A stretch of 64,000 nt of DNA from Streptomyces spirodelae (lineage in GTDB: Bacteria > Actinomycetota > Actinomycetes > Streptomycetales > Streptomycetaceae). Made by a program: the position numbers and the translations under genes. Location: contig NZ_JAFFZN010000011.1 of NCBI RefSeq assembly GCF_017676385.1, positions 1-64,000 on the forward strand. The letters run 5' to 3'. This document shows, piece by piece, positions 1 through 7,935 of this stretch (within the stretch, counting starts at the first letter, position 1; each line of letters begins with the position of its first letter). The notes below the pieces were generated by a model. It ran no database searches, was not told where the DNA came from, and saw nothing but the letters and a program-made list of their open reading frames with translations.

Positions 1-151
1 GACCAGCCATGCCGGGCCCGGAGGCCAGCGGCCCTCTTGCAGGACCGCGAAGAAGATAACGGGGGGAAGAAGGCCCGGAGGAAGCTCCGGGAAGGGACCC
101 GGTAGGGAGCGCCCGCGCCCCCGGGCCCTGCGAAGAGAAGCAGGCAGCAAA

Positions 152-185
152 GAGCCCCGGCGCTCGGGGGAAGGCACCGGGGCTC
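152..185 (-). terminator. Likely terminator of hrdD
   Basis: A 9-bp perfect inverted repeat (arms 152-160 and 177-185, GAGCCCCGG / CCGGGGCTC) with a 16-nt loop lies about 50 bases after the hrdD stop codon. There is no U-tract, as is common for actinomycete terminators. The rest of bases 1-151 shows no gene. Confidence 0.6.
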
Positions 186-235
186 GTCTATGGGGACGAC
201 GACGGGGCGGGCGCTGGGCGCCGGCCGGGTGGGTG

Positions 236-1252
236 TTACGCCGCTTCGTCGAAGCCCGTGTCATGGGCCATCTTCTTCAGTTCCAGGAGGGCGTGCTTCT
301 CGATCTGGCGGATGCGCTCGCGTGTCAGCCCGTGCTGCTTGCCGACCTCGGTGAGCGTGCGCTCCCGCCCGTCGACCATGCCGTAGCGGGCCTTGATGAT
401 CGAGGCCGTACGGTCATCGAGCCTGCCGATCAGGTCGTCGAGCTCTTCCCGGCGCAGCACCGTGAGCACGGACTGCTCAGGAGACGCGGCCGAGGTGTCC
501 TCCAGCAGGTCACCGAACTGGGTCTCCCCCTCGTCGTCCACCGACATGTTCAGGCTGACCGGGTCGCGCGCCCAGTCGAGTACGTCCGTGACCCGCTCCG
601 GGGTGGAGTTGAGCTCTGCGGCGACCTCCGCCGGCTCCGGGTCGCGGCCGTGTTCGCGGTTGAACTCGCGCTGCACTCGGCGGATGCGGCCCAGCTCCTC
701 CACCAAGTGGACGGGGAGCCGGATGGTGCGGGACTGGTCGGCGATGGAGCGGGTGATGGCCTGGCGGATCCACCACGTGGCATAGGTGGAGAACTTGAAG
801 CCCTTCGTGTAGTCGAACTTCTCCACAGCGCGCACGAGTCCGGCGTTGCCCTCCTGGATCAGGTCCAGCAGGGGCAGGCCGCTGCGCGGGTAGCGGCGGG
901 CCACAGCCACCACGAGGCGCAGGTTGGAGCGGATGAAGATGTCCTTGGCCCGTTCGCCCTCGGCGACGATGCCCTCCAGTTCCTCGCGGCTCGCGGTCGC
1001 GCCGGGCGAGTCGCTGGAAACCGGCTTCTCGAGGCCGTCGAGGATACGCTGGGCGTAGACGCCCGCTTCTATCGCGAGCGACAGCTCGACTTCCTTGGCG
1101 GCGTCCAGCAGCGGAGTGCGGGCGATCTCGTCGAGATACATGCCGACCAGGTCGCGGTCCGCGACTTCGCTGCCAGCGGCGCGAACACTGCTTGCCGTGT
1201 CGGAGACACCGGTCGTGTTCTCCTGACGACGGGCGACGGCACGGGTTGCCAT
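236..1252 (-). CDS. hrdD: RNA polymerase sigma factor HrdD (group 2, sigma-70 family)
   Basis: This 338-residue protein is a non-essential relative of the principal sigma factor HrdB; it recruits RNA polymerase to promoters. Region 1.2 lies at about residues 33-60. The core-binding and -10 recognition block is at about 110-170 (LRLVVAVARRYPRSGLPLL, then FSTYATWWIRQAI), region 3 follows, and region 4.2 near the C-terminus carries TLTEVGKQHGLTRERIRQIE, the -35 reading helix-turn-helix. I chose the start at 1252 because AAGGGAG lies 5-6 bases upstream and the product then begins MATRAVARRQ, as I remember for HrdD of S. coelicolor. A start 18 codons further up lacks support. The SigR-like promoter upstream agrees with this identity. 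The large overlapping ORF on the other strand is a codon-bias shadow. Confidence 0.93.
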   Translation of the reverse strand: MATRAVARRQENTTGVSDTASSVRAAGSEVADRDLVGMYLDEIARTPLLDAAKEVELSLAIEAGVYAQRILDGLEKPVSSDSPGATASREELEGIVAEGERAKDIFIRSNLRLVVAVARRYPRSGLPLLDLIQEGNAGLVRAVEKFDYTKGFKFSTYATWWIRQAITRSIADQSRTIRLPVHLVEELGRIRRVQREFNREHGRDPEPAEVAAELNSTPERVTDVLDWARDPVSLNMSVDDEGETQFGDLLEDTSAASPEQSVLTVLRREELDDLIGRLDDRTASIIKARYGMVDGRERTLTEVGKQHGLTRERIRQIEKHALLELKKMAHDTGFDEAA

Positions 1253-1335
1253 GCGTGCTCCCTTGCGAGTGATCTGAAACTTTGGCCTGGTGGCTGACTC
1301 GGACACTTCACGAGTGCCCGCCTTGCGTAGATGTC

Positions 1336-1361
1336 AACGGCTGGAATCCGGACTAAATTCC
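1336..1361 (-). promoter_or_regulatory. SigR-type (thiol-oxidative stress) promoter of hrdD
   Basis: Read on the minus strand, GGAAT (1361-1357) is followed by exactly 18 bases and then GTT (1338-1336). This is the GGAAT-N18-GTT consensus of the streptomycete disulfide-stress sigma factor SigR. hrdD is a known SigR target in S. coelicolor. The start codon lies about 85 bases downstream. Confidence 0.8.
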
Positions 1362-1676
1362 CAACACGCGCAACATTTTTCCGATCATGCAGTAGACTGC
1401 GCGGCTACCCATGCGGGCAGGACGGTGACAGCACGCACTCAGGTGCTGGTCGGAGCGGTGTGGAGCCGCTCTGAGCCGTCTCCCGGCCCCCCTCTGCGGC
1501 TGCCGGACGGGCGTCACCCTCGTCGCCCTTCACCCGTCTAGACGGCTGGCGTTTCCACTTGGTTGCGTGAGTGCTGTGTGAGCCCCTCCGGCACCCTGTT
1601 GCGGAGCGGCTCCGGTCCGGAGCGGCTCGGGCCGCCCGAGGCCCGACAGGAGCCCCGGAACCCCAGCAGCACGAGA

Positions 1677-1715
1677 GCGGCCCCTGTACCCCTGCGGAAG
1701 GGGTACAGGGGCCGC
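1677..1715 (-). terminator. Strong terminator downstream of the MFS gene
   Basis: This is a perfect 17-bp inverted repeat: arms 1677-1693 and 1699-1715, with a five-base loop GCGGA. It lies 82 bases after the MFS stop codon and separates that unit from hrdD. There is no U-run; with such symmetry it would work from either direction. Confidence 0.8.
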
Positions 1716-1764
1716 CGGTGGCCCGGCCCCGTGACCGGGCCGTCATCGGGCCGCTGTCTGGACC

Positions 1765-1804
1765 GTCGACCGAGCCGTCAGTGCGTTGACCGAGCCGTCA
1801 GTGC
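1765..1804 (-). repeat. 20-bp tandem duplication across the MFS stop codon
   Basis: Bases 1765-1784 and 1785-1804 are identical at 19 of 20 positions (the shared core is GACCGAGCCGTCAGTGC). The second copy contains the in-frame stop codon (1798-1800). Because 20 is not a multiple of three, the other copy does not supply an in-frame stop. Confidence 0.85.
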
Positions 1805-3351
1805 ATGGCCGCCAGGACCGGCTCCGGCTCGCCGCCGGGCGCGTCGCCGTCCGTCTCGCCGTCCAGCGTCTTGCCGGGGGCCTGGTTGCCGCCACGGGCG
1901 TTCACCAGCACTGTCACGAGCGTGGCCGAGACGAGCAGGATGCCCACCGCCCACCAGATCGCCGAGGTGTAGCCGTGCACCATGGCCTGCAGCTTCAGCA
2001 TCTGCTGTGCGGGCTTGCTGGTGGCCTCGGCCGCGTGCGAGGTGACGTACGACGTGGTGGCGCTGGCCGCGATGGTGTTCAGCAGCGCCGTACCGATGGC
2101 TCCGCCGACCTGCTGCGAGGTGTTGACCATCGCGGAGGCGACACCGGCGTCACTCGGCTGGACACCGTGCGTGGCCAGGGACATGGCGGGCATGAAGGCC
2201 GTACCGAGGCCGAGGCCGAGCATCACCATGGCGGGCAGGATCAGCGCCGGGTAGGAGCTGTCCACCTCGAGCTGCGTCAGCAGCAGCATGCCAAGCGCCG
2301 CGAGCAGGAAGCCGGGCGCCATCAGCAGACGGGCCGGGACGCGGGTCATGAGCCGCGCTCCGATCTGCGTGGAGCCGGTGATCATGCCGACCACCATCGG
2401 CAGGAAGGCCACCCCGGTGCGGACCGGGGAGTAGTCCTTGACCACCTGGAGGTAGTACGTCAGGAACAGGAAGAGCCCGAACATGGCGATGATTGCCAGG
2501 CCCAGCGACAGGTAGACCCCGCCGCGATTCCGGTCGGTGACCACCCGCAGGGGCAGCAACGGCGCCCGGACCTTGGACTCGACCAGGGCGAACGCGCCCA
2601 GCAGCGCGACCGAAGCGACGAACATGGCGATGGTGCCGCCGTCGCTCCAGCCGTCCGTCTCCGCGCGGGTGAACCCGTACACGAGCGAGACGAGGCCGAG
2701 CGTGGAGAGGACGACCCCGGGAATGTCGAGCGCGGAGCGGTTCCGGGTGCCGGACGGCTCCCGGATGACGGTGATCGCACCGAGGGCGGCGACCGCCGCG
2801 AACGGGACGTTGACGTAGAAGGTCCAGCGCCAGTCCAGGTACTCGGTCAGCAGACCGCCGAGGATCAGGCCGATGGCGCCGCCGCCACCCGCGATGGCGC
2901 CGTAGATGCCGAACGCCTTGGCGCGCTCCTTGCCGTCGGTGAACATCACCGCGAGCAGCGACAGTGCGGCCGGCGCCAGCAGTGCGCCGAACGCACCCTG
3001 CAGTGCCCGCGCGGCCAGCATCATGGCCTCTCCGGTCGCGGCGCCGCCCAGTGCCGATGCTGCCGCGAAGCCGACGAGTCCGGTCACGAAGGCGCGCTTA
3101 CGGCCCCACATGTCGGCTATCCGGCCGCCGAACAGCAGCAGTCCGCCGAAGGCGAGGGCGTAGGCGGTGACGACCCACTGCCGGTTGGCGTCGGAGATGC
3201 CCAGGTCGGCCTGGGCGGAGGGGAGCGCGATGTTCACGATCGTCGCGTCGAGGACGACCATGAGCTGCGCAATGGCGATGAAGGCCAGCGCCTTCCATCG
3301 CCGGGGGTCGAGCCCGGCCTGTGCGTCGGCCGGAGATGGCGTTTCTGGCAT
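1798..3351 (-). CDS. MFS multidrug efflux transporter, DHA2 (14-TM) family
   Basis: This 517-residue inner-membrane proton antiporter probably exports drugs or other hydrophobic compounds. It has about 14 hydrophobic segments, the usual number for the EmrB/QacA group. The first helix has the family pattern LMVVLDATIVNIALPS. The loop-2 motif A GGRIADMWGRKR is at about residue 75-86, and a glycine-rich motif-C-like stretch (AIAGGGGAIGLILGGLL) is in helix 5. AGGTAGG upstream supports the start. The gene is downstream of, and co-directional with, a TetR regulator (364-base gap), which is the usual arrangement for a repressor and its pump. Its substrate cannot be read from sequence. Confidence 0.9.
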   Translation of the reverse strand: MPETPSPADAQAGLDPRRWKALAFIAIAQLMVVLDATIVNIALPSAQADLGISDANRQWVVTAYALAFGGLLLFGGRIADMWGRKRAFVTGLVGFAAASALGGAATGEAMMLAARALQGAFGALLAPAALSLLAVMFTDGKERAKAFGIYGAIAGGGGAIGLILGGLLTEYLDWRWTFYVNVPFAAVAALGAITVIREPSGTRNRSALDIPGVVLSTLGLVSLVYGFTRAETDGWSDGGTIAMFVASVALLGAFALVESKVRAPLLPLRVVTDRNRGGVYLSLGLAIIAMFGLFLFLTYYLQVVKDYSPVRTGVAFLPMVVGMITGSTQIGARLMTRVPARLLMAPGFLLAALGMLLLTQLEVDSSYPALILPAMVMLGLGLGTAFMPAMSLATHGVQPSDAGVASAMVNTSQQVGGAIGTALLNTIAASATTSYVTSHAAEATSKPAQQMLKLQAMVHGYTSAIWWAVGILLVSATLVTVLVNARGGNQAPGKTLDGETDGDAPGGEPEPVLAAMH

Positions 3352-3715
3352 GGATGTGCCTACCTCACGGTGCGGAGTACGAAAAAAGGGACGTGGAAGA
3401 GACGACGCCGAAGTCGGTGATGTGACGGTGCGGCTCTGGCGGTCTCTACAGCTGGAAGAGTCGGTGGCGGAGGAAGTCTGGGCTCAGGGGCTGCGGGAAC
3501 TTGGGCTGGAAGATCTGGAACGGGAAGGTCTGGGACAGGAAGGTCTGGCTGGGAGGTCTGGCGGCGGCGAGGCCAACAGGTGGCTGCGTCAGTGGCTGAG
3601 CCAGGGTTTGTGCGTCAGGAGTCCGGAAGGGAGAAGGAGGGACTCGGGAGAGATGACTCCGCAGGGGCGAAAAACTGAGCGGTGCGACAACCCCTCGGCG
3701 CTGCGGTTACGGAGA
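3352..3715 (-). other. Leader/intergenic region upstream of the MFS gene
   Basis: There is no gene in these 364 bases. On the plus strand, 3450-3590 is unusually purine-rich and contains degenerate copies of GGAAGGTCTGG roughly every 11-17 bases (for example near 3500-3560), so the minus-strand leader of the MFS message would be a long pyrimidine-rich, weakly structured tract. The MFS promoter is probably here, but I cannot assign its -10 and -35 boxes. Confidence 0.4.
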
Positions 3716-4393
3716 TCAGTTGTCCTGTCGCAGTTCCTCCAGTGTCACGGCGTGGCCGGGTAGTTCGGATTTGGCGGGGGCGCGCAGCCCGTCCAGGAAG
3801 AGCTGCACATGACGCTCGACGAAGCGTTCGATGCGCTGGCAGCCGACGCCCGGCAGCGGCCGGGTGAGCTGGCTGAGCGCGACCATCACGTCGCCGACGT
3901 CGATGTCGGTACGCACTTCGCCCGCCTGTTGGGCCCGCCTGATGAGCTCCTGGGTGAGCCATTCGACCCGCGCGCGAGCCGCCAGACACCGCGGCTCCAT
4001 GGGATCGAAACGCCCCGAGAGCATTGGACAGAGCGCACCGATGCGCTCTTCGACCGCACCGAAGACGAAGCGGCGCAGCGCTTCGAAGGAGTTCTCCTCC
4101 TCGGCAAGCGCCTGCTCCGCCCGCTCGGCGATTCGCTCGGTGACGGCATGCATCACGCCGTGCACGAGCGAGTCACGGTCGGGGAAGTGCCGGTAGAGGG
4201 TTGCATTTCCGACCCCTGCCGCGCGAGCGATTTCATCCAGGGACGCGTCGGCTCCGTGGACGACGAACGCCTCGCGGGCCGCGTTGAGGATGCGTTCACG
4301 ATTGCGGGCCGCGTCAGCGCGCCCCTTGGGGGCAACGCATTCAGCGGCGACGCCCTTGCCGGCGACGCGCTTGGCGGCGGTTGCGCTGCGCAT
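3716..4393 (-). CDS. TetR-family transcriptional repressor
   Basis: This 225-residue repressor has the TetR DNA-binding domain at about residues 28-75 (SLDEIARAAGVGNATLYRHF is the helix-turn-helix), followed by a helical ligand and dimer domain. It lies upstream of the MFS pump and divergent from the quinone reductase, so it probably represses one or both. A TetR gene next to hrdD is also what I recall from S. coelicolor (SCO3201 beside hrdD). The N-terminus before the helix-turn-helix is Ala/Lys-rich, and a later start is possible. A 10-bp inverted repeat at 4511-4545 in the divergent region is its likely operator. Confidence 0.85.
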   Translation of the reverse strand: MRSATAAKRVAGKGVAAECVAPKGRADAARNRERILNAAREAFVVHGADASLDEIARAAGVGNATLYRHFPDRDSLVHGVMHAVTERIAERAEQALAEEENSFEALRRFVFGAVEERIGALCPMLSGRFDPMEPRCLAARARVEWLTQELIRRAQQAGEVRTDIDVGDVMVALSQLTRPLPGVGCQRIERFVERHVQLFLDGLRAPAKSELPGHAVTLEELRQDN

Positions 4394-4510
4394 CTGTGTT
4401 CCCTCGCTCCCCAGGCCGAACGGACCGGTACGGCACCTACGCGGTACGGCGGTGCTTGTTGCTGTGGTGCTGTGTTGCGGTAGTGCTGCAGTTCGCGATC
4501 CGGGGACTTG

Positions 4511-4545
4511 GTCCCCGTTTCGCGAACGCCTACGTAAACGGGGAC
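4511..4545. promoter_or_regulatory. Candidate TetR operator in the divergent promoter region
   Basis: Arms GTCCCCGTTT (4511-4520) and AAACGGGGAC (4536-4545) form a perfect 10-bp inverted repeat around a 15-base centre. It sits midway in the 351-base gap between the TetR gene and the quinone reductase gene, which is otherwise free of genes. Assigning the neighbouring TetR to it is inference. Confidence 0.5.
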
Positions 4546-4744
4546 GCGCTCCCCGGTTATTTCCCCTGACTGGTGTGACTCACATCACCGGAAACCTCAG
4601 TGGTCACGTGGATAACACAGCCCTCGGCCGGTACTCGGCCAGTACCGGCCGGACCGGGCTACCCGTCCCCACAGCCCCGCCCCCACCCAGCCCTCACACA
4701 AAAGACCTCGCACAAGAGACTTCACACAGGAGAACGGAGCGGCA

Positions 4745-5371
4745 ATGTCCAACCCCACCCCCGTCAAGGTCGCGGTCATCTACTACTCCGCGACAGGCAC
4801 CATCGCCGCCCTCGCCAAGGAGATCGCCGCCACGGCCGAGAAGGCGGGTGCAGAGGTCCGGTTGCGGCGCGTACAGGAGCTGGCGCCGCAGTCCGCGATC
4901 GACTCCAACCCCGCCTGGACCGCCAACGCCCGCGAGACAGCGGACATCCCCGAGGCCACCCCGGACGACATCGACTGGGCGGACGCGGCGATCCTGGGCA
5001 CCCCCACCCGGTACGGCAATGTGACCTCGCAGCTCAAGCAGTACCTGGACACCCTGGGCCCGCTGTGGGCGGAAGGACGGCTGGCCGACAAGGTCTACAG
5101 CGGCTTCACTTCGTCCTCCACCCTGCACGGCGGCCAGGAGAGCACCCTGCTGGCGCTGTACAACTCGGCTCACCACTTCGGCGGCATCATCGTCCCGCCC
5201 GGCTACACGGACGCCTCGAAGTTCGAGGACGGCAATCCCTACGGCACCTCACACGTCGACGCGCAGGGCCAGAAGCCGGTCGACGGCACCGCGCTGAAGG
5301 CGGCCCGCGTCCAGGCCGAGCGAGTCGTACGGGTGACGCGGGCGCTCCAGGCGGGGCTCGCGGTGGAGTAG
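4745..5371 (+). CDS. NAD(P)H:quinone oxidoreductase, WrbA-type flavodoxin fold
   Basis: This 208-residue cytoplasmic flavoprotein would use FMN to reduce quinones by two electrons from NAD(P)H, avoiding semiquinone radicals. The N-terminal phosphate-binding loop is YYSATGTIAALAKEI (residues 14-28). The family's GTPTRYGNVTSQLKQYLD lies near residue 95 and the GGQEST loop near residue 129. Its length is normal for WrbA. AGGAGA precedes ACGGAGCGGCA and the start codon, supporting 4745. It is divergent from the TetR gene, consistent with induction by redox-active or quinone-like compounds together with the efflux pump; that link is inference. Confidence 0.88.
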   Translation: MSNPTPVKVAVIYYSATGTIAALAKEIAATAEKAGAEVRLRRVQELAPQSAIDSNPAWTANARETADIPEATPDDIDWADAAILGTPTRYGNVTSQLKQYLDTLGPLWAEGRLADKVYSGFTSSSTLHGGQESTLLALYNSAHHFGGIIVPPGYTDASKFEDGNPYGTSHVDAQGQKPVDGTALKAARVQAERVVRVTRALQAGLAVE

Positions 5372-5501
5372 GCGGAGCCAGGGTGCCCTCAGGCAGACAC
5401 AGCAGGAACCGTGCCGCGTCCCGTGCTCCCCCACCCGTTCCACCTCCCTCCCCAGAGCCCCCAGGCCCCCAGAGCCCACAAGGCCCCAGAAATCCCCAGG
5501 A

Positions 5502-5527
5502 CCCCCGGCCCCCGGCCCCCGGCCCCC
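5502..5527 (-). repeat. 7-bp tandem repeat with G-quadruplex potential
   Basis: The plus strand reads four runs of five C separated by GG, so the minus strand has four G5 runs with two-base loops, an ideal G-quadruplex pattern. It lies in the 308-base gap 5372-5679, whose first half is strongly C-rich on the plus strand. Nothing else was recognised in the gap apart from the ribosome binding site of the next gene. Confidence 0.7.
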
Positions 5528-5679
5528 GAACGAGTGCGCCGTACGCCATTGGACTGGACCCATGAAGTCCCGCGCGGCGTCTGGTCCGAGCCGTCGCCTC
5601 GCTGGGACGATGCTGTTGCATCCAGCGGTGACCCCCACATGACCCACGTGCTCCACCCACACATGTGAGGAGCGTTCCG

Positions 5680-7611
5680 ATGCAGCAGCCCTTCTCCGGC
5701 GAACACACCTCCGGCCAGCCCACCTCCCGCAGAAACGTCCTCGCCGCTGCCGCCGGCACCGCGGCAGCGATCGGCGTCACGGCCTCCTCCGCGCCGGGCA
5801 CAGCGCAAGCCGCCCCACCCGCGCCCCGTTCCGTCCCCGGCAGGGAGACGGGCGCTGAGGGGGGCACGGAGGGGGGCACGGAGGGGAACGCCCCGACGAC
5901 CTCCTCCGCATCCGCCGTCCACGCCCGGGCGGCGGCCCTGCTGCAGCGGATGAGCCTCGACGAGAAGATCGGACAGCTGTTCGTCATCGAGGTCTACGGC
6001 CAGACCGCGGAGACGGAGCACGAGGGAAACCGCAAGCTGTACGGCGTCCCGACGCCGACGGAGGTGATCCGGAAGTACCATCCGGGCGGCGTCATCTACT
6101 TCGACGCCCGCCGGGGCCCCGACAACGTCCGCGAGCCGCGCCAGATCGCACGCCTGTCCAACGGGCTGCAGCGCGCCGCCGTACGCACCGGTGCGCGGGT
6201 ACCGCTGCTGATCTCCATCGACCAGGAGGGCGGCAGCGTCGTCTACCGGATGCTGGAGCCGGCCACCCAGCTCCCCGGCAACATGGCGCTCGCAGCGACG
6301 CGCTCCACCCGCGACGTCTACGACAGCGCCGAGATCATCGGTACGGAGCTGGCCGCCGTCGGCATCAACCAGAACTACGCGCCCGTCGCCGACGTCAACA
6401 TCAATCCCGCCAACCCCGTCATCGGCGTTCGCTCGTTCGGGTCGGACACCGGCCTGTGCGCCCAGTTCGTCTCCACCGCCGTACGCGGCTACCATCGGGG
6501 CGGCGTGGCGAGCGCGGCAAAGCACTTCCCGGGCCACGGTGATACAGACGTCGACAGCCACACAGGGCTGCCGGAGATCAAGCACACACGCGCGGAGCTG
6601 GACCGCATCGACCTGCCGCCGTTCCGTGCCGCCATCCGGCGCGGAGTGGACACGATCATGACAGCGCATATCGTCGTGCCCTCCCTGGACCCCTCCAGGG
6701 TGCCCGCGACCATGTCACGGCCGATCGTCACCGGGCTGCTGCGCGGGGAACTGGGCTTCAAGGGCGTCATCGCGACGGACGCACTGGACATGGGGGGCGC
6801 CACCACCGACTTCCCGCCCGACGTCGCCCCCGTACGCGCCTTCCAGGCAGGCTGCGACCAACTGGTCCTGGCACCGCAGCTGGACAAGGCGTTCGCCGCT
6901 GTACGGAACGCCGTACGCTCCGGACAGATCACCGAGGCGCGACTGAACAGCTCCGTCCTGCGCATCCTCGAACACAAGCTGCACAGGCGACTGTTCCCGT
7001 CCCCGTACGTGAGCGAACGGCGCGCCGCACGGATCGTCGGCAGCAGACGGCACCGGTCGCGGGCCCGGCAGATCACGGAGCGAACGGTCACCCTGATCCG
7101 CAACGAGGACGGGGCGCTCCCCCTCCCCCGTACCCCCGCGACCGTCCTCGTCACAGGCTGGGGCACCGGTCCCCTCGCCGCCCTGGCCCGCGCCATCGGC
7201 GAACGGCGCGGCCAGCTGACGACCACCCTGGAGACCGGCAGCCGGCCGAACACCGCCAAGATCGACGAAGCCACGCAGGCCGCCCGCAGTCACGACGTCA
7301 CCGTGGTCCTCGCCAACGCCTCCGCCGCCGGCAAGGAGGACGGCGCCGCCCAGGCCCAGCTGATCGCGTCCCTGGCCGCCACCGGACGCCGGTTGATCGT
7401 GACGGGCGTACGCCTGCCCTACGACCTCCGCCGCTTCCCCGACGTCCCCGCCTACCTGGCGACCTACAACTACGGCACCCCCTCCATGACCGCCCTGGCC
7501 CGCGTCCTCTACGGCGAGGTCGCTCCCCACGGCGAGCTCCCGGTCCCCATCCCCACCCTCGACGACCCCGACCGCCCCCTCTACCCCTTCGGCCACGGCC
7601 TGCACTACTGA
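5680..7611 (+). CDS. Secreted glycoside hydrolase family 3 beta-N-acetylglucosaminidase
   Basis: This 643-residue exported enzyme probably removes N-acetylglucosamine from chitin or cell-wall fragments. The N-terminus has a Tat signal (SRRNVLAAAAG then a hydrophobic stretch and an Ala-rich cleavage region near residue 45). The catalytic (beta/alpha)8 domain runs from about 80 to 440. KHFPGHGDTDVDSH (from about residue 281) is the NagZ-type loop whose Asp-His pair acts as acid/base. The Asp of ATDALDMGG (about residue 367) is the predicted nucleophile. The C-terminal GH3 sandwich domain completes it. I chose ATG 5680 because GAGGAG lies 7 bases upstream; a GTG five codons earlier overlaps that site. 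It stands alone in front of a tRNA gene. Confidence 0.9.
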   Translation: MQQPFSGEHTSGQPTSRRNVLAAAAGTAAAIGVTASSAPGTAQAAPPAPRSVPGRETGAEGGTEGGTEGNAPTTSSASAVHARAAALLQRMSLDEKIGQLFVIEVYGQTAETEHEGNRKLYGVPTPTEVIRKYHPGGVIYFDARRGPDNVREPRQIARLSNGLQRAAVRTGARVPLLISIDQEGGSVVYRMLEPATQLPGNMALAATRSTRDVYDSAEIIGTELAAVGINQNYAPVADVNINPANPVIGVRSFGSDTGLCAQFVSTAVRGYHRGGVASAAKHFPGHGDTDVDSHTGLPEIKHTRAELDRIDLPPFRAAIRRGVDTIMTAHIVVPSLDPSRVPATMSRPIVTGLLRGELGFKGVIATDALDMGGATTDFPPDVAPVRAFQAGCDQLVLAPQLDKAFAAVRNAVRSGQITEARLNSSVLRILEHKLHRRLFPSPYVSERRAARIVGSRRHRSRARQITERTVTLIRNEDGALPLPRTPATVLVTGWGTGPLAALARAIGERRGQLTTTLETGSRPNTAKIDEATQAARSHDVTVVLANASAAGKEDGAAQAQLIASLAATGRRLIVTGVRLPYDLRRFPDVPAYLATYNYGTPSMTALARVLYGEVAPHGELPVPIPTLDDPDRPLYPFGHGLHY

Positions 7612-7622
7612 CCCCAACGACG

Positions 7623-7653
7623 TTGCCGACGGCGATCCCTCATCCGCTAGGCT
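7623..7653 (+). promoter_or_regulatory. Possible tRNA-Arg promoter
   Basis: TTGCCG (7623-7628) and TAGGCT (7648-7653) are spaced by 19 bases, close to streptomycete housekeeping boxes. They lie 28 bases ahead of the mature tRNA. The boxes are acceptable but the spacer is long. Confidence 0.4.
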
Positions 7654-7684
7654 AGGCGCGCGGATCATCCCGATCCGCGCGCCT
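7654..7684 (+). other. 13-bp hairpin overlapping the tRNA 5' end
   Basis: Arms 7654-7666 (AGGCGCGCGGATC) and 7672-7684 are perfectly complementary around a five-base loop. The right arm includes the first four bases of the mature tRNA. It could terminate the GH3 transcript or form a leader structure competing with the acceptor stem. Confidence 0.7.
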
Positions 7685-7753
7685 CCGTAGCTCAGGGGAT
7701 AGAGCACCGCTCTCCTAAAGCGGGTGTCGCAGGTTCGAATCCTGCCGGGGGCA
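7681..7753 (+). tRNA. tRNA-Arg, anticodon CCT
   Basis: All arms can be folded: acceptor 7681-7687 with 7746-7752, D arm GCTC/GAGC, anticodon arm CCGCT/AGCGG with loop CTCCTAA (anticodon CCT at 7714-7716, reading AGG), and T arm GCAGG/CCTGC with loop TTCGAAT. The discriminator is A (7753), followed by CC but not a full encoded CCA. Acceptor pairing includes one T-G wobble. It reads a rare arginine codon in such a GC-rich genome. Confidence 0.97.
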
Positions 7754-7769
7754 CCGAGAAATACCTGGT

Positions 7770-7806
7770 CAAAGGCCCTGCCGTCCAGCGGACGGGAGGG
7801 CCTTTG
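7770..7806 (+). terminator. tRNA terminator
   Basis: CAAAGGCCCT (7770-7779) pairs with AGGGCCTTTG (7797-7806), and an inner CCGTCC/GGACGG stem closes a three-base loop; only one G-G mismatch interrupts the two. It begins 17 bases after the tRNA. Confidence 0.85.
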
Positions 7807-7897
7807 GTGTTGCGGTACTCGTCATGCGGCACTCATATGGCATGTGTGCCGTGCGCGTAGGCCGTGAAGAGTGGCAGGGGCGGGGGCCGGTGGTGGT

Positions 7898-7928
7898 TTG
7901 ACCTTGTCGTTGCGTCAACTTCTAGCGT
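7898..7928 (+). promoter_or_regulatory. MerR-type promoter/operator with 19-bp spacer
   Basis: TTGACC (7898-7903) and TAGCGT (7923-7928) are separated by 19 bases, the overlong spacer typical of promoters activated by MerR-family proteins. An imperfect dyad with half-sites TTG-n-CG and CG-n-CAA lies inside the spacer. The ATG at 7936 is 7 bases after the -10 box, so the transcript should be leaderless. The obvious regulator is the TipAL-like protein encoded second in the operon. Confidence 0.7.
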
Positions 7929-7935
7929 CAGGGCC

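Larger units (their letters stand above)
1253..1797. other. Intergenic region between hrdD and the MFS gene
   Basis: These 545 bases hold the hrdD promoter (1336-1361), the MFS terminator (1677-1715) and part of a 20-bp tandem duplication at the MFS stop codon. The part from 1340 to 1420 is noticeably AT-richer than its surroundings, as expected of a promoter. I see no convincing coding frame in the rest. Confidence 0.6.
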
